Shown in pieces: positions 1 through 8,903 of a stretch of 64,000 bases of DNA. The position numbers and the translations under genes were made by a program. The DNA is from Phocaeicola massiliensis B84634 = Timone 84634 = DSM 17679 = JCM 13223 (GTDB lineage Bacteria > Bacteroidota > Bacteroidia > Bacteroidales > Bacteroidaceae): assembly GCF_000382445.1 (NCBI RefSeq), contig NZ_KB905472.1, positions 257,387 through 321,386 on the forward strand. Reading direction: 5' to 3'. Position 1 is the stretch's first letter. Each line of letters opens with the position of its first letter. Below the pieces are notes generated by a model, which worked only from the letters and a program-made list of their open reading frames with translations, had not been told where the DNA came from and made no database searches.

Positions 1-369
1 GACAAGTGGCTGCAAAGCCAGAAGGTAAGAGCCAAACTACTCTTTGAACAATTCCCGGATATAAAATCCGTGTACTATTACGCACTACGATTAGGGAAGA
101 TATTTTCAGACTATACAGATAAAGATGTGGCTCGTGCCAAACTGGCACTTTGGTATAATGAAATTGAGGAGTTTGGTTATGATACGTTCACTACTGTTGC
201 CAATTCCATTGAGAATCATTACGAACGGATATTAAACTACTTTGTGAACAGAAGCACAAATGCTGCTGCGGAAGCTTTTAATGCAAAAATTAAAGCATTT
301 AGGGCTTCATTTCGTGGAGTAGTAGATAAGAGGTTCTTTCTGTATAGATTAGCAAAGGTGTATGCATAA
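1..369 (+). CDS. Transposase, C-terminal part (ISL3/ISAon1-like DDE type)
   Basis: The reading frame is open from the left edge and ends at a TAA at 367-369, so only the last ~122 residues are present. The C-terminal stretch with NRSTNAAAEAFNAKIKAFR, followed by a phenylalanine-rich FFLYRLAKVYA tail, is typical of DDE transposases of the ISL3/ISAon1 type that are common in Bacteroidetes; the NAAAEAFNAKIK part carries the final catalytic Glu of the DDE triad. An internal GTG at 70 is not a true start, because the same frame continues upstream with family-like sequence. Family name is from memory of the motif; I am sure it is a transposase, less sure of the IS family. Whether the element is intact cannot be judged here. 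Confidence 0.8.
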   Translation, partial: DKWLQSQKVRAKLLFEQFPDIKSVYYYALRLGKIFSDYTDKDVARAKLALWYNEIEEFGYDTFTTVANSIENHYERILNYFVNRSTNAAAEAFNAKIKAFRASFRGVVDKRFFLYRLAKVYA

Positions 370-472
370 AGGGAAATTAACAAATGTTAATCCCCCCCAA
401 GAATTACAACTGAGCCGTCAAAACGGGCTCGGTTTGAAAACTTGGGCTCACTTATTATTCGCGGGGATTTGA
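370..472. other. Probable right end of the insertion element
   Basis: Short non-coding stretch after the transposase stop. It holds a C-run (393-399) followed by AAGAATTACAACTGAGCC and a small inverted repeat, GAGCC with GGGCTC (about 412-430). This is a plausible place for the right terminal inverted repeat of the IS, but the left end lies outside the window, so the repeat cannot be confirmed. Confidence 0.35.
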
Positions 473-708
473 ATATCATATCACAAACAAAGGGAAGAAT
501 AAGCCGTTTCCCGGGGGCAGCCAAGTTCTTTTAAACGGAAGATTATTACAGTCTACGGCAATGGACTGTACAGTCCACTGTAGCAGACTGTACGGTCCAC
601 TGCAACGAACCATACAGTCCGCTGCCGAAGACTGTAGTAATTCGACGGACAGACAGGCATAATTGAAAGAATGAAAACGTTTAGTCCGGCTAATGAAACG
701 ATTTAGGA
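473..708 (+). repeat. 236-bp intergenic repeat, copy 1, with 22-bp tandem core
   Basis: Copy 1 of a dispersed repeat; copy 2 is at 30684-30919, same orientation and same length. Conserved outer arms read ...AAAGGGAAGAATAAGCCGTTT... on the left and ...GAAAGAATGAAAACG... on the right. The core has three 22-bp tandem units at 565-586, 587-608 and 609-630, each built on a version of the palindrome GGACTGTACAGTCC (perfect at 563-576). The core is bracketed by an imperfect inverted repeat, ATTATTACAGTCT (542-554) and GACTGTAGTAAT (630-641). No convincing coding capacity: minus-strand reading frames over it exist only because the repeat lacks stops. Confidence 0.85.
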
Positions 709-1228
709 AACTCAAAAAACTCGTTATCTTTTCCAAAAACGTCCTTGTCTTTTGGAAGGTGCATGATTTCACGTTAGTACGCATAAGTCTGCACGTATGT
801 TCGTATAGCCCTCTACGTACGTTTCGAGGCGGATAAGCCAGGTCTCACTCCTCCCTGTTTTTGGTGACTGAGTCTGAAAAACTTTCACACGGAATCCCCA
901 TGGATAGGAGGTTGCAATACCTGTTATGTGTGAAAGCAGATTGTATCAACTTTGCTGATAGGCAGCTTTCCTTCACCGGTATAATTTCATCTTTTCTTCA
1001 AAAGAATTGGAATTTCTCGGAATGCATTGCGATTTTTGATAGAAAAACTCAAGACCTTTTTTCGAGAAGTTTCATGGTTTTGGGGAATTTTTATTGGCCC
1101 CTTCTTCGTTCTTACCGGAGATTATAATAAATTAATACTTTAGAGTGCAGTGTTCCCTTATTGCATGCATTTTAAAATTACAGAAGAAAACATTGTTTAT
1201 TGATTTCGTTAACTTTAAAAAAATAATT
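709..1228. other. Non-coding stretch between repeat and NigD-like gene
   Basis: About 520 bases without a gene I can support. An 88-codon plus-strand frame (861-1127) has no recognisable domain, no signal peptide and no RBS-like context, and I treat it as chance. The last ~100 bases are AT-rich and should hold the promoter of the gene that starts at 1229, but I see no clear TTTG/TAnnTTTG pair. Confidence 0.5.
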
Positions 1229-1984
1229 ATGGATGTATTTTCGAAAGTAAATAAGTGGCTGGTTTGGGGAATGGGCATTGTGTTTGCCATGGGGTTTCAG
1301 TCTTGTTTGGATGATGACAATGACAATTGGTATGGGAAAGTAATACCCAATGCATTGGTAACGGTAAAAAACGTGGATGATGGTTCGTTTTTCCTGCAAT
1401 TGGACGACAGCACGACATTGTTGCCTATAAATGTTGCGTCATCTCCTTTTGGTGAAAAGGAAGTGAGAGCGTTAGTCAATTATGATGAAGTGGACGAGGT
1501 TAGCGGCAGATACAGTAAGGCTGTACATATTAACTGGATTGACAGTATCCTGACTAAACCGATTGCTCCTGATTTGGGAGAAGAAAATGATGTCGTGTAT
1601 GGTACTGATCCGGTAGAAATAGTGCGCGACTGGGTTACTATTGCAGAAGATGGTTATCTGACACTTCGCTTCAGAACAGAATGGGGAGATCGTACTGAAC
1701 CGCATTTCGTTAATTTGTTGAAGAGCCAAGATCCGGCTAATCCTTATGAAGTAGAATTCCGCCACAATTCACATGGTAATATGTGGGGAGAGTTGGCAGA
1801 TGCTCTTGTAGCATTTGATTTGAGTGATTTGCCGGATACACAGGGTAAAACAGTGAAGTTGAAGTTGAAATGGAAATCTTTTGATGGCGATAAGTCTGCG
1901 GAATTTGATTATTGTACTCGCAAGGGAACTCCGGCCGCTTCTTCTGCCATTCTGTCTCAAAGAAGTATTTTGAAGATTCAATAA
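1229..1984 (+). CDS. NigD-like lipoprotein
   Basis: 251 residues from the ATG at 1229; an in-frame start 84 bases upstream would place 28 unrelated residues before the lipoprotein signal, so I prefer 1229. A short hydrophobic segment is followed by the lipobox GFQSC and an acidic DDDNDN stretch, as in surface-exported Bacteroidales lipoproteins. The rest (GKVIPNALVTVKNVDDGSFF, then LPINVAS) matches the N-terminal OB-like and C-terminal beta-sandwich domains of the NigD family. Biochemical function is unknown for the family; the name comes from a nigrescin bacteriocin locus. It stands alone between the repeat region and the convergent glycosidase locus. Confidence 0.8.
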   Translation: MDVFSKVNKWLVWGMGIVFAMGFQSCLDDDNDNWYGKVIPNALVTVKNVDDGSFFLQLDDSTTLLPINVASSPFGEKEVRALVNYDEVDEVSGRYSKAVHINWIDSILTKPIAPDLGEENDVVYGTDPVEIVRDWVTIAEDGYLTLRFRTEWGDRTEPHFVNLLKSQDPANPYEVEFRHNSHGNMWGELADALVAFDLSDLPDTQGKTVKLKLKWKSFDGDKSAEFDYCTRKGTPAASSAILSQRSILKIQ

Positions 1985-2043
1985 CGTGATGACGTGAATT
2001 GCAATCGTTTCTGATGATGAGCAATGAGAAAATAAGGAAGGAG

Positions 2044-2110
2044 GACTGTCCAAAGTAACTGTCCGGTCATCGATGATAGAACGATGAAATGATAGTTACT
2101 TTGGACAGTC
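2044..2110. terminator. Long inverted repeat between convergent genes
   Basis: A perfect 17-bp inverted repeat, GACTGTCCAAAGTAACT (2044-2060) and its complement (2094-2110), surrounds a 33-base loop that contains the palindrome TCATCGATGA. A T-rich stretch (TCTCTTTCTTTTATTT) follows on the plus strand. It sits between the NigD-like gene and the convergent GH3 gene, so it probably ends transcription from one or both sides. The loop is long for a classical intrinsic terminator, so a mobile hairpin repeat is an alternative. Confidence 0.65.
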
Positions 2111-2156
2111 TCTTTCTTTTATTTATAACCGGTTTGTGTGTAGAAGAAGAGTCCCC

Positions 2157-4505
2157 TTAAGGCGTAAGGGTAAACTCTCCATCCAGACGTATATCATTGG
2201 AAGCTGTGCCGACCATAACTTTAAACTCTCCCGGTTCTACTACTTGCTTCATTTCCATATTATAAAGTGACAACTCTTCTTTTCCCAGGGTAAAGGTTAC
2301 TTGTTTGCTTTCTCCTTTCTTTAAAAAGATACGTCGGAATCCTTTTAACAGGATAGGAGCTTGTGATACGGAAGCTACTTTGTCGCAGATGTAGAGCTGC
2401 ACTACCTCTTCACCATCTCTGTCACCGATATTGGTTATCGTGCAACTCACTTTTTGCAAAATGTCAGGAGAATTCCCTTTTTCCAATTTTAAGTGACTGT
2501 AATCAAATTGAGTATAGCTCAAACCGTAACCGAATGCATATAGTGGAGTTCCGGCTTCTTCTACATAAGACCGTTGCTCTCCTTGTGAATAAAACAGGGG
2601 TAGTTGCCCTTCACTTCGAGGAATGGATACCGGTAAGCGTCCGGCCGGGTTGTAATCTCCAAACAAAACATCGGCTATGGCTGCACCTCCTTGTTCGCCG
2701 GGATACCAAGCGGTCAATAAGGCTTGTGCTTTTTCTGCTGCCAGATTCATATTGAGCGGACGACCTTGGATATAAATGACTATTACCGGTTTTCCTGTAG
2801 AGGTTATAGCTTCCATCAGTTTTTCTTGATATCCCAATAACTTCAAAGTGCTGCGGTCATAGCCTTCTCCACATTCCATGTCGGATAATTGTTGGTTCTC
2901 TTCTTGAGTAACCGTGGCCGCTCCGGTTTCAATGTATTTGGTTTTGAAGTCACGGGCACTCGAACCGCCTACTACCAATACGACGGCATCTGCTTTTTGT
3001 GCGGCTTCCACAGCAGCAGGAATGTGATGGGCGGTGGTGTCACGAATAGCACATCCTTTGACATAAGTCACCTGTGTGGAAGCTGAGACGGTATTTCGTA
3101 TGCCGTCTAAAACGGTGGTAATCTCTTTACGTTCCTGAGGTGCTGTGTAATCTCCCAACTGATTGTACATATTGTCAGCGTTCGGGCCGATGACTGCAAT
3201 GCTTTTCAGTTGTTTGCTTAAAGGCAATATACCTTCATTTTTCAGTAATACCACTCCTTTGCGTGCTACTTGGCGTGCCAATTCCTTATGTGCCCGGGAG
3301 CGTACCGTCCGTCCGGCTTTTTCAGGAGATACATACGGGTTTTCGAATAATCCCATACGGAATTTGAGACGGAGTATATTGGCAACCGCCCTGTCTATAT
3401 CCTGCATACCGATAAGTTTTTCTTTTAATGCCTGTCGAAGGTTTTTTCCATAGGCGTTTCCCCCTAAATCCATATCTACTCCGGCCTTTAAAGCCAATAC
3501 TGAGGCTTCTTTGTGATTTTGGGCAACCCGGGCGCCGGTTATGCCTTCAATACTTGATAAATCGGAATATACGAAGCCATTAAATCCCCATTCTTTGCGC
3601 AGTATATCACTGAGTAAATATTTATTAGCCGTACAGGGAACACCATCAATGGAATTGTAAGAAGTCATGATTGTGCCTGCTCCTGCTTCCACTGCTTTCT
3701 TGAAAGGATGCAGATAGTCTGAAAATAATTGTCGCATACCGACATTGGCGCGTGCACCATTGTGTCCGGATTCAGGGATACCGTAAGCAGCAAAATGCTT
3801 GAGGGTGGAGAAAAGATGTTTTCCGTCATTTTGCACTTCTCCCTGCATACCTTTCATAAAAGCAACTCCCAAAGTAGAGGTTAGTACAGGATCTTCGCCA
3901 AAAGTTTCCTCCATACGTGACCATCGTGGCTCTCGTGCAATGTCCAATACCGGACCGTATCCGATATTAGCCCCTTGCAAACGTGCCTCCAATGCTATTG
4001 TTTCACCCATTTTGTACATTAACTCTTTATCCCATGTGCTGGCTTGTGCCAATGAAGTGGGAAAGACGGTAGTACCGATGGCCATATGACCGTGTGGACA
4101 TTCTTCGGCAAAGAGAATGGGAATTCCCAAGCGAGTACTGTCGATGGCATATTTCTGTAATGCATTCAATGCTTTTGCACCGGATTGGGGATTTAGTCCG
4201 GTTTCTAAAGTCTTTTGTGTCCATGGATCGGCACGTAGCACTGCCCAGAAAGAACCGATGGGTGCAGCACTCATCCGTTCTTTATATAGTTCGGAAGGCA
4301 CTACACCCTTGGATGTTTTGGTATACATTTCCCATCCTAGCGGACAGCATAACTGCCCGATTTTTTCGTCTACAGTCATACGTCCCAGCAAATCTTTCAC
4401 TCTGCTTTCAACAGGTGCGGAAGATTGTTTGTATAAAGGAGTTTGTGCCGACACATGGACGGCACAAATCACAAAACAGGTTGTTAATACACTTTTTATA
4501 TTCAT
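2157..4505 (-). CDS. GH3 beta-glycosidase, secreted (BglX-like)
   Basis: 782 residues with a signal peptide ending near AVHVSAQ (about residue 21). The GH3 N-terminal barrel carries KHFAAYG (236-242) and FVYSDLSSIEG, where Asp315 is the expected nucleophile. The alpha/beta sandwich domain and a C-terminal fibronectin III-like domain follow. Length and order match BglX-type exo-acting beta-glucosidases/xylosidases of the periplasm. The start codon overlaps the stop of the upstream GH2 gene by 4 bases (ATGA), so the two are translationally coupled. Exact sugar specificity cannot be read from sequence; within this locus it probably trims beta-linked glucose or xylose from the same glycan the GH2 enzymes and sulfatase act on. 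Confidence 0.93.
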   Translation of the reverse strand: MNIKSVLTTCFVICAVHVSAQTPLYKQSSAPVESRVKDLLGRMTVDEKIGQLCCPLGWEMYTKTSKGVVPSELYKERMSAAPIGSFWAVLRADPWTQKTLETGLNPQSGAKALNALQKYAIDSTRLGIPILFAEECPHGHMAIGTTVFPTSLAQASTWDKELMYKMGETIALEARLQGANIGYGPVLDIAREPRWSRMEETFGEDPVLTSTLGVAFMKGMQGEVQNDGKHLFSTLKHFAAYGIPESGHNGARANVGMRQLFSDYLHPFKKAVEAGAGTIMTSYNSIDGVPCTANKYLLSDILRKEWGFNGFVYSDLSSIEGITGARVAQNHKEASVLALKAGVDMDLGGNAYGKNLRQALKEKLIGMQDIDRAVANILRLKFRMGLFENPYVSPEKAGRTVRSRAHKELARQVARKGVVLLKNEGILPLSKQLKSIAVIGPNADNMYNQLGDYTAPQERKEITTVLDGIRNTVSASTQVTYVKGCAIRDTTAHHIPAAVEAAQKADAVVLVVGGSSARDFKTKYIETGAATVTQEENQQLSDMECGEGYDRSTLKLLGYQEKLMEAITSTGKPVIVIYIQGRPLNMNLAAEKAQALLTAWYPGEQGGAAIADVLFGDYNPAGRLPVSIPRSEGQLPLFYSQGEQRSYVEEAGTPLYAFGYGLSYTQFDYSHLKLEKGNSPDILQKVSCTITNIGDRDGEEVVQLYICDKVASVSQAPILLKGFRRIFLKKGESKQVTFTLGKEELSLYNMEMKQVVEPGEFKVMVGTASNDIRLDGEFTLTP

Positions 4506-7243
4506 TGATTCAATAATTGTTTGATGGCTGCATTGTCTTCTGCTCCCTTTTTGTGCTTGACAGGAGGTTCAAACAAGGCATCCAATTGATATATTTTCAA
4601 CTCTTTGGCAGGAGTAAACGCTTTTGATGCTACATAGTTTTTCACAGAATGGAGTAACTGTCTCATTGCAGGGCGTTTCTCTATGTCCTTATCCGGGTCG
4701 GCACATAAGATAAATAGGCTGCCTTTACCTATACGTGCTTCAAAAGCAATACCCAGTTTTTGGTTGTATTCATAGGTATCGATACTTTGTATGATGGGGG
4801 TGATATCGGTCAAATCATTAAGTTCCATAGCGGTGGCATAGTTTAAAATGTCCCACCATTGCCAATCGGCATAAGAGGTAGTTGGGAATTCGCCAAAGGC
4901 CGGGTGATTACTGTCTATGAGTGTCCCGACAATCATAGGGTTCCAGTTGAACATAATCGGATTCCAGAAGTGGCTGGCAAATTTAGCTTTGCGCCCTTTA
5001 ACGTTTTCGGGGATAAGCAATACTTTCTTTCCTTGTTGCAAAGCTGTTTTTACTTTTTCGTCATAAGTGCGTGCATATACATAGTCATCGGCTGCTGTTT
5101 GTTGGCAGGGATATACCCAAATGTCCCATTCATTATGGTAGGTATCATTCAGGGTGGTATGTAAAGTCAATTTCTCGGCATGACTCACATTGTTGAGGCT
5201 GATGTTTACTTTGCCTAAAGAGTCAACAGTGGCACAGGGTATAGCAGGGGTTGAGATATTTCCTTTTTTTACAGTGTTCCCTTTGCCATCTTTCAGTTCC
5301 CAATTCAGTTTTCCGCGTTTTAACGGATGTTCTCCATAATGATAAATTTCCAGTTTTGCCGTGAAAGTTTCATTGTTCATATAAGTACGTTTCGGCATAC
5401 GTGCTAAAAGAACGGTAGGTGCACAGGATTTGCGGTACTTTTCGGGGCTGACCAATCCTTTGCTTTCCCAAAAGGCATCAAGAATACCGACAAAAGCACT
5501 TCCTTGTCCCGGAAAATCTGCAAGTCCCAGCAATTGGAAACCACCCGAATTTGCAGTACGGAGTAATGATTCGTTTACTTCTTTATATTGTAAGACTGTA
5601 TGGGCACCGGTTGCACGGAAAAAATCATCTGCTTGATGTAGCATTCCATTGCGTGCCAATCTTTCTCTGAATACCTCAAAATTACGAGGAGATACGACTC
5701 CGGTATATTTTTCCATTTCTGCAAAATTAGGATACATGCAGCGCTGTCCGGTTTCGTGTGCAATGACAGGGCAGTCAATATCCGATTCTTTTTTACGGTC
5801 CCAGTCTGTAGATGGTTTACCTTCGTATACAGTTATCCATCCTTTTTCTGTCACATGCGATACATAATATTGATCGGAGGGGGTGTGCGTACGGGCGGTA
5901 GATGCAGAGTAGAGTCGGCGATTGTCATGCTTTTGAGCTTTCTTCACCAAGTCTTCCAAAACATTAAAATTACCTTCGTTTTCATTTCCGTTACACATTA
6001 AAATAAAGGAAGGATGGTTTCCATATTCTTCCAATATGGCATACATTTCTTTCTCGAAAAAGTCACGTCGTGCAGGATATTGTCCGACGTCTTTAATCCA
6101 CATAGGCAATTCTGCTTGCAGGTATATTCCTACTTCATCGGCAGCATGGAAAGCGGCTTCGGGGGGACACCACGAATGAAAACGGATATGATTCATGCCA
6201 TAATCTTTTACGGTCAGGAAGATACGTTTCCAGTCTTCGATAGTTGTTGACGGATATCCGGTCAAGGGAAAGACACAGCAGTCCAATGCTCCTCTTAAGT
6301 GAACATTGCGCCCGTTTATTTGGATATGATGTTTGCCTTGCGTGACTTCTCGCATACCGAAAGTTATATTTTTGCTGTCCTGTTTGTTATCGGCGGTAAG
6401 CATTGCTTTTACTTCGTATAGATAAGGAGTAAATTCATTCCATAATTTTATATTTTTACCCATGCTGATTTCTTTAATCAGTTGGTTGCTTCCTTCTTTT
6501 AAAGTAATGGGAAAAGATTGTTCACTGACAGTTTTGCCACCTTTTTCGTTGATAATCAGTTGTAATAGTCCATTAGTCGGTTGTCCGGTGGTATTATTTA
6601 CAGTGATGTCCAATGTTACCGTTCGTGTTTCTATATCTGGATATGCTTTTAAAGCATGTATATTTGTCTTTTCGTATGCCGTTAATTCTATTTTTCCTAC
6701 TATGCCGTTCCAATTGGTTTGCGTGTATTCTGTAGTTCCATGATTCCATTGATCCATTGGATATTTCAAGCGATTGTCTACACAAATCGTAAGAATATGC
6801 ATGCCGGGAGTCATTTGCTTGCTCAGTAAAAAACGGTTTGGGACACTAAGGTGTTCTTTGGCACCGATTTCTTTTCCATCTACATAAACAGTTGTTTCCC
6901 AATGGCATCTTTCCAAGTTGAGTGTGATTTCTTTGTCTTTCCATTCTTCGGGAATAATCACTTCGCGTTGATACCATGCTTGGCCGCAGTATTCAAATTT
7001 ACGGGTAAGACGGTCTACATATCGGGCGGTTGTCAACATACCTTTTCCGCCTTCGTCGGTACTGCCCGGCAACATGATAGATTCGGTAAGTTTTGCTTGA
7101 TAGAGTTCTGAGCCCGGTGTCTTTCCGAATCCCATGGGGTCAGCCTGAAAACGCCATGTTCCCGATAAATCGATTCTTTCTTGTTGTGCAGACAGTAGTT
7201 GCGCACAGCACAGCATCACGGCGAATAAGAAACTTTTTTTCAT
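4502..7243 (-). CDS. GH2 glycosidase, secreted (copy 1)
   Basis: 913 residues; signal peptide ends near CAQLLSAQQ (about residue 20). It has the GH2 order: sugar-binding jelly-roll domain (DLSGTWRFQADP onward), immunoglobulin-like domain, then TIM barrel. Expected acid/base is Glu421 in MCNGNENEG and expected nucleophile is Glu497 in CPVIAHETGQ. The barrel motif NHIRFHSWCPPEAAFHAADE is shared with a paralogue at 9892-12693, which is clearly similar along its whole length. GH2 covers beta-galactosidases, beta-glucuronidases and beta-mannosidases; I cannot choose between them. It probably starts a transcription unit with the GH3 gene, as a 125-base gap with long direct repeats precedes it. Confidence 0.9.
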   Translation of the reverse strand: MKKSFLFAVMLCCAQLLSAQQERIDLSGTWRFQADPMGFGKTPGSELYQAKLTESIMLPGSTDEGGKGMLTTARYVDRLTRKFEYCGQAWYQREVIIPEEWKDKEITLNLERCHWETTVYVDGKEIGAKEHLSVPNRFLLSKQMTPGMHILTICVDNRLKYPMDQWNHGTTEYTQTNWNGIVGKIELTAYEKTNIHALKAYPDIETRTVTLDITVNNTTGQPTNGLLQLIINEKGGKTVSEQSFPITLKEGSNQLIKEISMGKNIKLWNEFTPYLYEVKAMLTADNKQDSKNITFGMREVTQGKHHIQINGRNVHLRGALDCCVFPLTGYPSTTIEDWKRIFLTVKDYGMNHIRFHSWCPPEAAFHAADEVGIYLQAELPMWIKDVGQYPARRDFFEKEMYAILEEYGNHPSFILMCNGNENEGNFNVLEDLVKKAQKHDNRRLYSASTARTHTPSDQYYVSHVTEKGWITVYEGKPSTDWDRKKESDIDCPVIAHETGQRCMYPNFAEMEKYTGVVSPRNFEVFRERLARNGMLHQADDFFRATGAHTVLQYKEVNESLLRTANSGGFQLLGLADFPGQGSAFVGILDAFWESKGLVSPEKYRKSCAPTVLLARMPKRTYMNNETFTAKLEIYHYGEHPLKRGKLNWELKDGKGNTVKKGNISTPAIPCATVDSLGKVNISLNNVSHAEKLTLHTTLNDTYHNEWDIWVYPCQQTAADDYVYARTYDEKVKTALQQGKKVLLIPENVKGRKAKFASHFWNPIMFNWNPMIVGTLIDSNHPAFGEFPTTSYADWQWWDILNYATAMELNDLTDITPIIQSIDTYEYNQKLGIAFEARIGKGSLFILCADPDKDIEKRPAMRQLLHSVKNYVASKAFTPAKELKIYQLDALFEPPVKHKKGAEDNAAIKQLLNQ

Positions 7244-7251
7244 ATATAATC

Positions 7252-7328
7252 TTGATTAAAAGAATTAGATTAAGATATCTTTGTGGATACAAAGAAACAC
7301 TATTTTCCTTGATTAAAGAATAGATTAA
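7252..7328. promoter_or_regulatory. Direct repeat pair upstream of the GH2-GH3 operon
   Basis: Two near-identical AT-rich direct repeats, TTGATTAAAAGAATTAGATT (from 7252) and TTGATTAAAGAATAGATTAA (from 7309), lie 57 bases apart in the gap upstream of the minus-strand GH2 gene. Long direct repeats are the usual operator form for AraC-family regulators, and two such regulators are encoded in this locus. Binding is inference; the repeats themselves are plain in the sequence. Confidence 0.5.
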
Positions 7329-7368
7329 ATAAATAACTGAATGGATTATTTTACGGAAGGGCTCCAAT

Positions 7369-8862
7369 TTAGTTATTCTTATTATATACTTGTTCTATCT
7401 CGATTTTCAGCTTTTGAGCTAATTGGGGATATGCAAATATTAGATTGTGTAATTCTGAAGGGTCATTCTCTAAATTATAAAGTTCGGCATTTTTATTCTT
7501 TCTTTGCGGTAAAAATTTCCATTTCCCTTTTCGTATGGCTATCTCTCCTCCGTTGTTTTGAGTCATGATATATTCACGATATAAAGGAGCTTGGACTTGT
7601 GTGAATAGAGATGCACCACTACGGCTGTCTTTTAGTTCTTTTTTTGTGATGGGAAGATTTAACATATCAGCAAAAGTGGCAAGCATATCCAAGTAGATAA
7701 ATGGTTGTGTCTGAATGAAAGGTCTTTTTATTTTTTGAGGCCAGGAAAATATGAATGGAACTTTATTTCCTCCTTCATGCAAAGAATATTTTTCTCCTCT
7801 TAAATTGCCATACGGATTGTGTCCATTTATGTTTTCCAAAGCACCGTCTTGATAACCTTCCTTTATCATTGGGGCATTATCACTTGACAGGACAATAATT
7901 GTATTTTCGTAAATGCCTGTTTCTTTTAATGTTTGGATGATTTTGCCTACATAGTAATCGAATTCTTCAATGACATCCCCATAAATTCCGGCTTTTGATT
8001 TGTTTTTAAAGGCAGGGGACGGAACACGTGGTTCATGAGCATTATGAGGGGCATAATATAGGAAGAAAGGGGAGTCGGCATGTTTTTTTATGTAAGAAAT
8101 CGTTTTATTCAACAGATGTTCTCCCATTTTATCATCTTGCCACCGTGCTGAATTTCCTCCACTCATCCATCCAATGCGACTAATACCGTTTATAATTGTC
8201 CCGTCGTGTCCCAAATGTGGTTTCATGATTAGTTTGTCAGGATTCTCTTTGCCTGTATCATCACTTCCTATTTTTTGTTTATAAGATACATTTATAGGAT
8301 CATTAGGAGTAAGGCCATCTACTTTTTCATTATTGATATATATGCAAGGTACCCGGTCATTTGTTGCCGGAAAATAGTAAGCATAGTCGAACCCTATTGC
8401 TAATGGTCCTTCTTTGATTTCTCTATTGAAGTCTACCGGTATATCTTTTGTTCCCAGTCCTAAATGCCATTTACCGACGATAGCTGTTTGATATCCGTTT
8501 CTTCGAAACATTTCCGGCAATGTTGTTGTGGCAGGACTAATTGTCAATGGGGCATCTGCCGGTAATATTCCTACATTTTTTCTCCATGCATACTCTCCGG
8601 TAAGAAGTGCATATCGAGAGGGGGATGAGGTGGAGGCCGGTGCATAGGCATTGGTGAATATAATACTTTGCCGGGCTAGTTGATCAATAGCCGGCGTCTT
8701 GATTTTTTTTGCTCCATAGCATCCTAAGTCTGTATAGCCTATATCATCTGCTAATATAATAATGACATTAGGATGTTGTTCTGCTTGCTGAGCATAACTG
8801 GTATGTGCTATAGATAAAGTTGTTAATATTCCGGTAAAAGAAATGATTTTAGTATTCATCAT
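7369..8862 (-). CDS. Sulfatase, serine-type (S1 family)
   Basis: 497 residues, with a signal peptide ending near TSYAQQ (about residue 25). Metal-binding Asp39-Asp40 lie in IIILADDIGYTD. The sulfatase signature reads SSPSRYALLTGEYAW (79-93): Ser79 occupies the position that is converted to formylglycine, so this is a serine-type enzyme that would need an anaerobic sulfatase-maturating enzyme (anSME), which is not in this window. GKWHLGLG is the second sulfatase signature. It should remove sulfate esters from a glycan or aryl glycoside. It lies 41 bases downstream of the AraC gene and probably shares its transcript. S1 subfamily cannot be assigned by eye. Confidence 0.92.
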   Translation of the reverse strand: MMNTKIISFTGILTTLSIAHTSYAQQAEQHPNVIIILADDIGYTDLGCYGAKKIKTPAIDQLARQSIIFTNAYAPASTSSPSRYALLTGEYAWRKNVGILPADAPLTISPATTTLPEMFRRNGYQTAIVGKWHLGLGTKDIPVDFNREIKEGPLAIGFDYAYYFPATNDRVPCIYINNEKVDGLTPNDPINVSYKQKIGSDDTGKENPDKLIMKPHLGHDGTIINGISRIGWMSGGNSARWQDDKMGEHLLNKTISYIKKHADSPFFLYYAPHNAHEPRVPSPAFKNKSKAGIYGDVIEEFDYYVGKIIQTLKETGIYENTIIVLSSDNAPMIKEGYQDGALENINGHNPYGNLRGEKYSLHEGGNKVPFIFSWPQKIKRPFIQTQPFIYLDMLATFADMLNLPITKKELKDSRSGASLFTQVQAPLYREYIMTQNNGGEIAIRKGKWKFLPQRKNKNAELYNLENDPSELHNLIFAYPQLAQKLKIEIEQVYNKNN

Positions 8863-8903
8863 GAGTATGGGGTGTTAATTATTGTAAGTGGAAGGAAGGT
8901 TCT

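Noticed and set aside
473-708. CRISPR array or integron attC sites in the 22-bp tandem core
   Set aside because: Units are contiguous with no unique spacers, only three per copy, and no cas or integrase genes are nearby.
476-784. Minus-strand protein-coding gene over repeat copy 1 (and a similar one at 30732-30965)
   Set aside because: Both reading frames follow the shared repeat, and the peptide ends diverge outside it; the similarity is explained by the DNA repeat.
861-1127. 88-codon plus-strand gene
   Set aside because: No domain, signal or RBS context, and no neighbours that would explain it; looks like chance.
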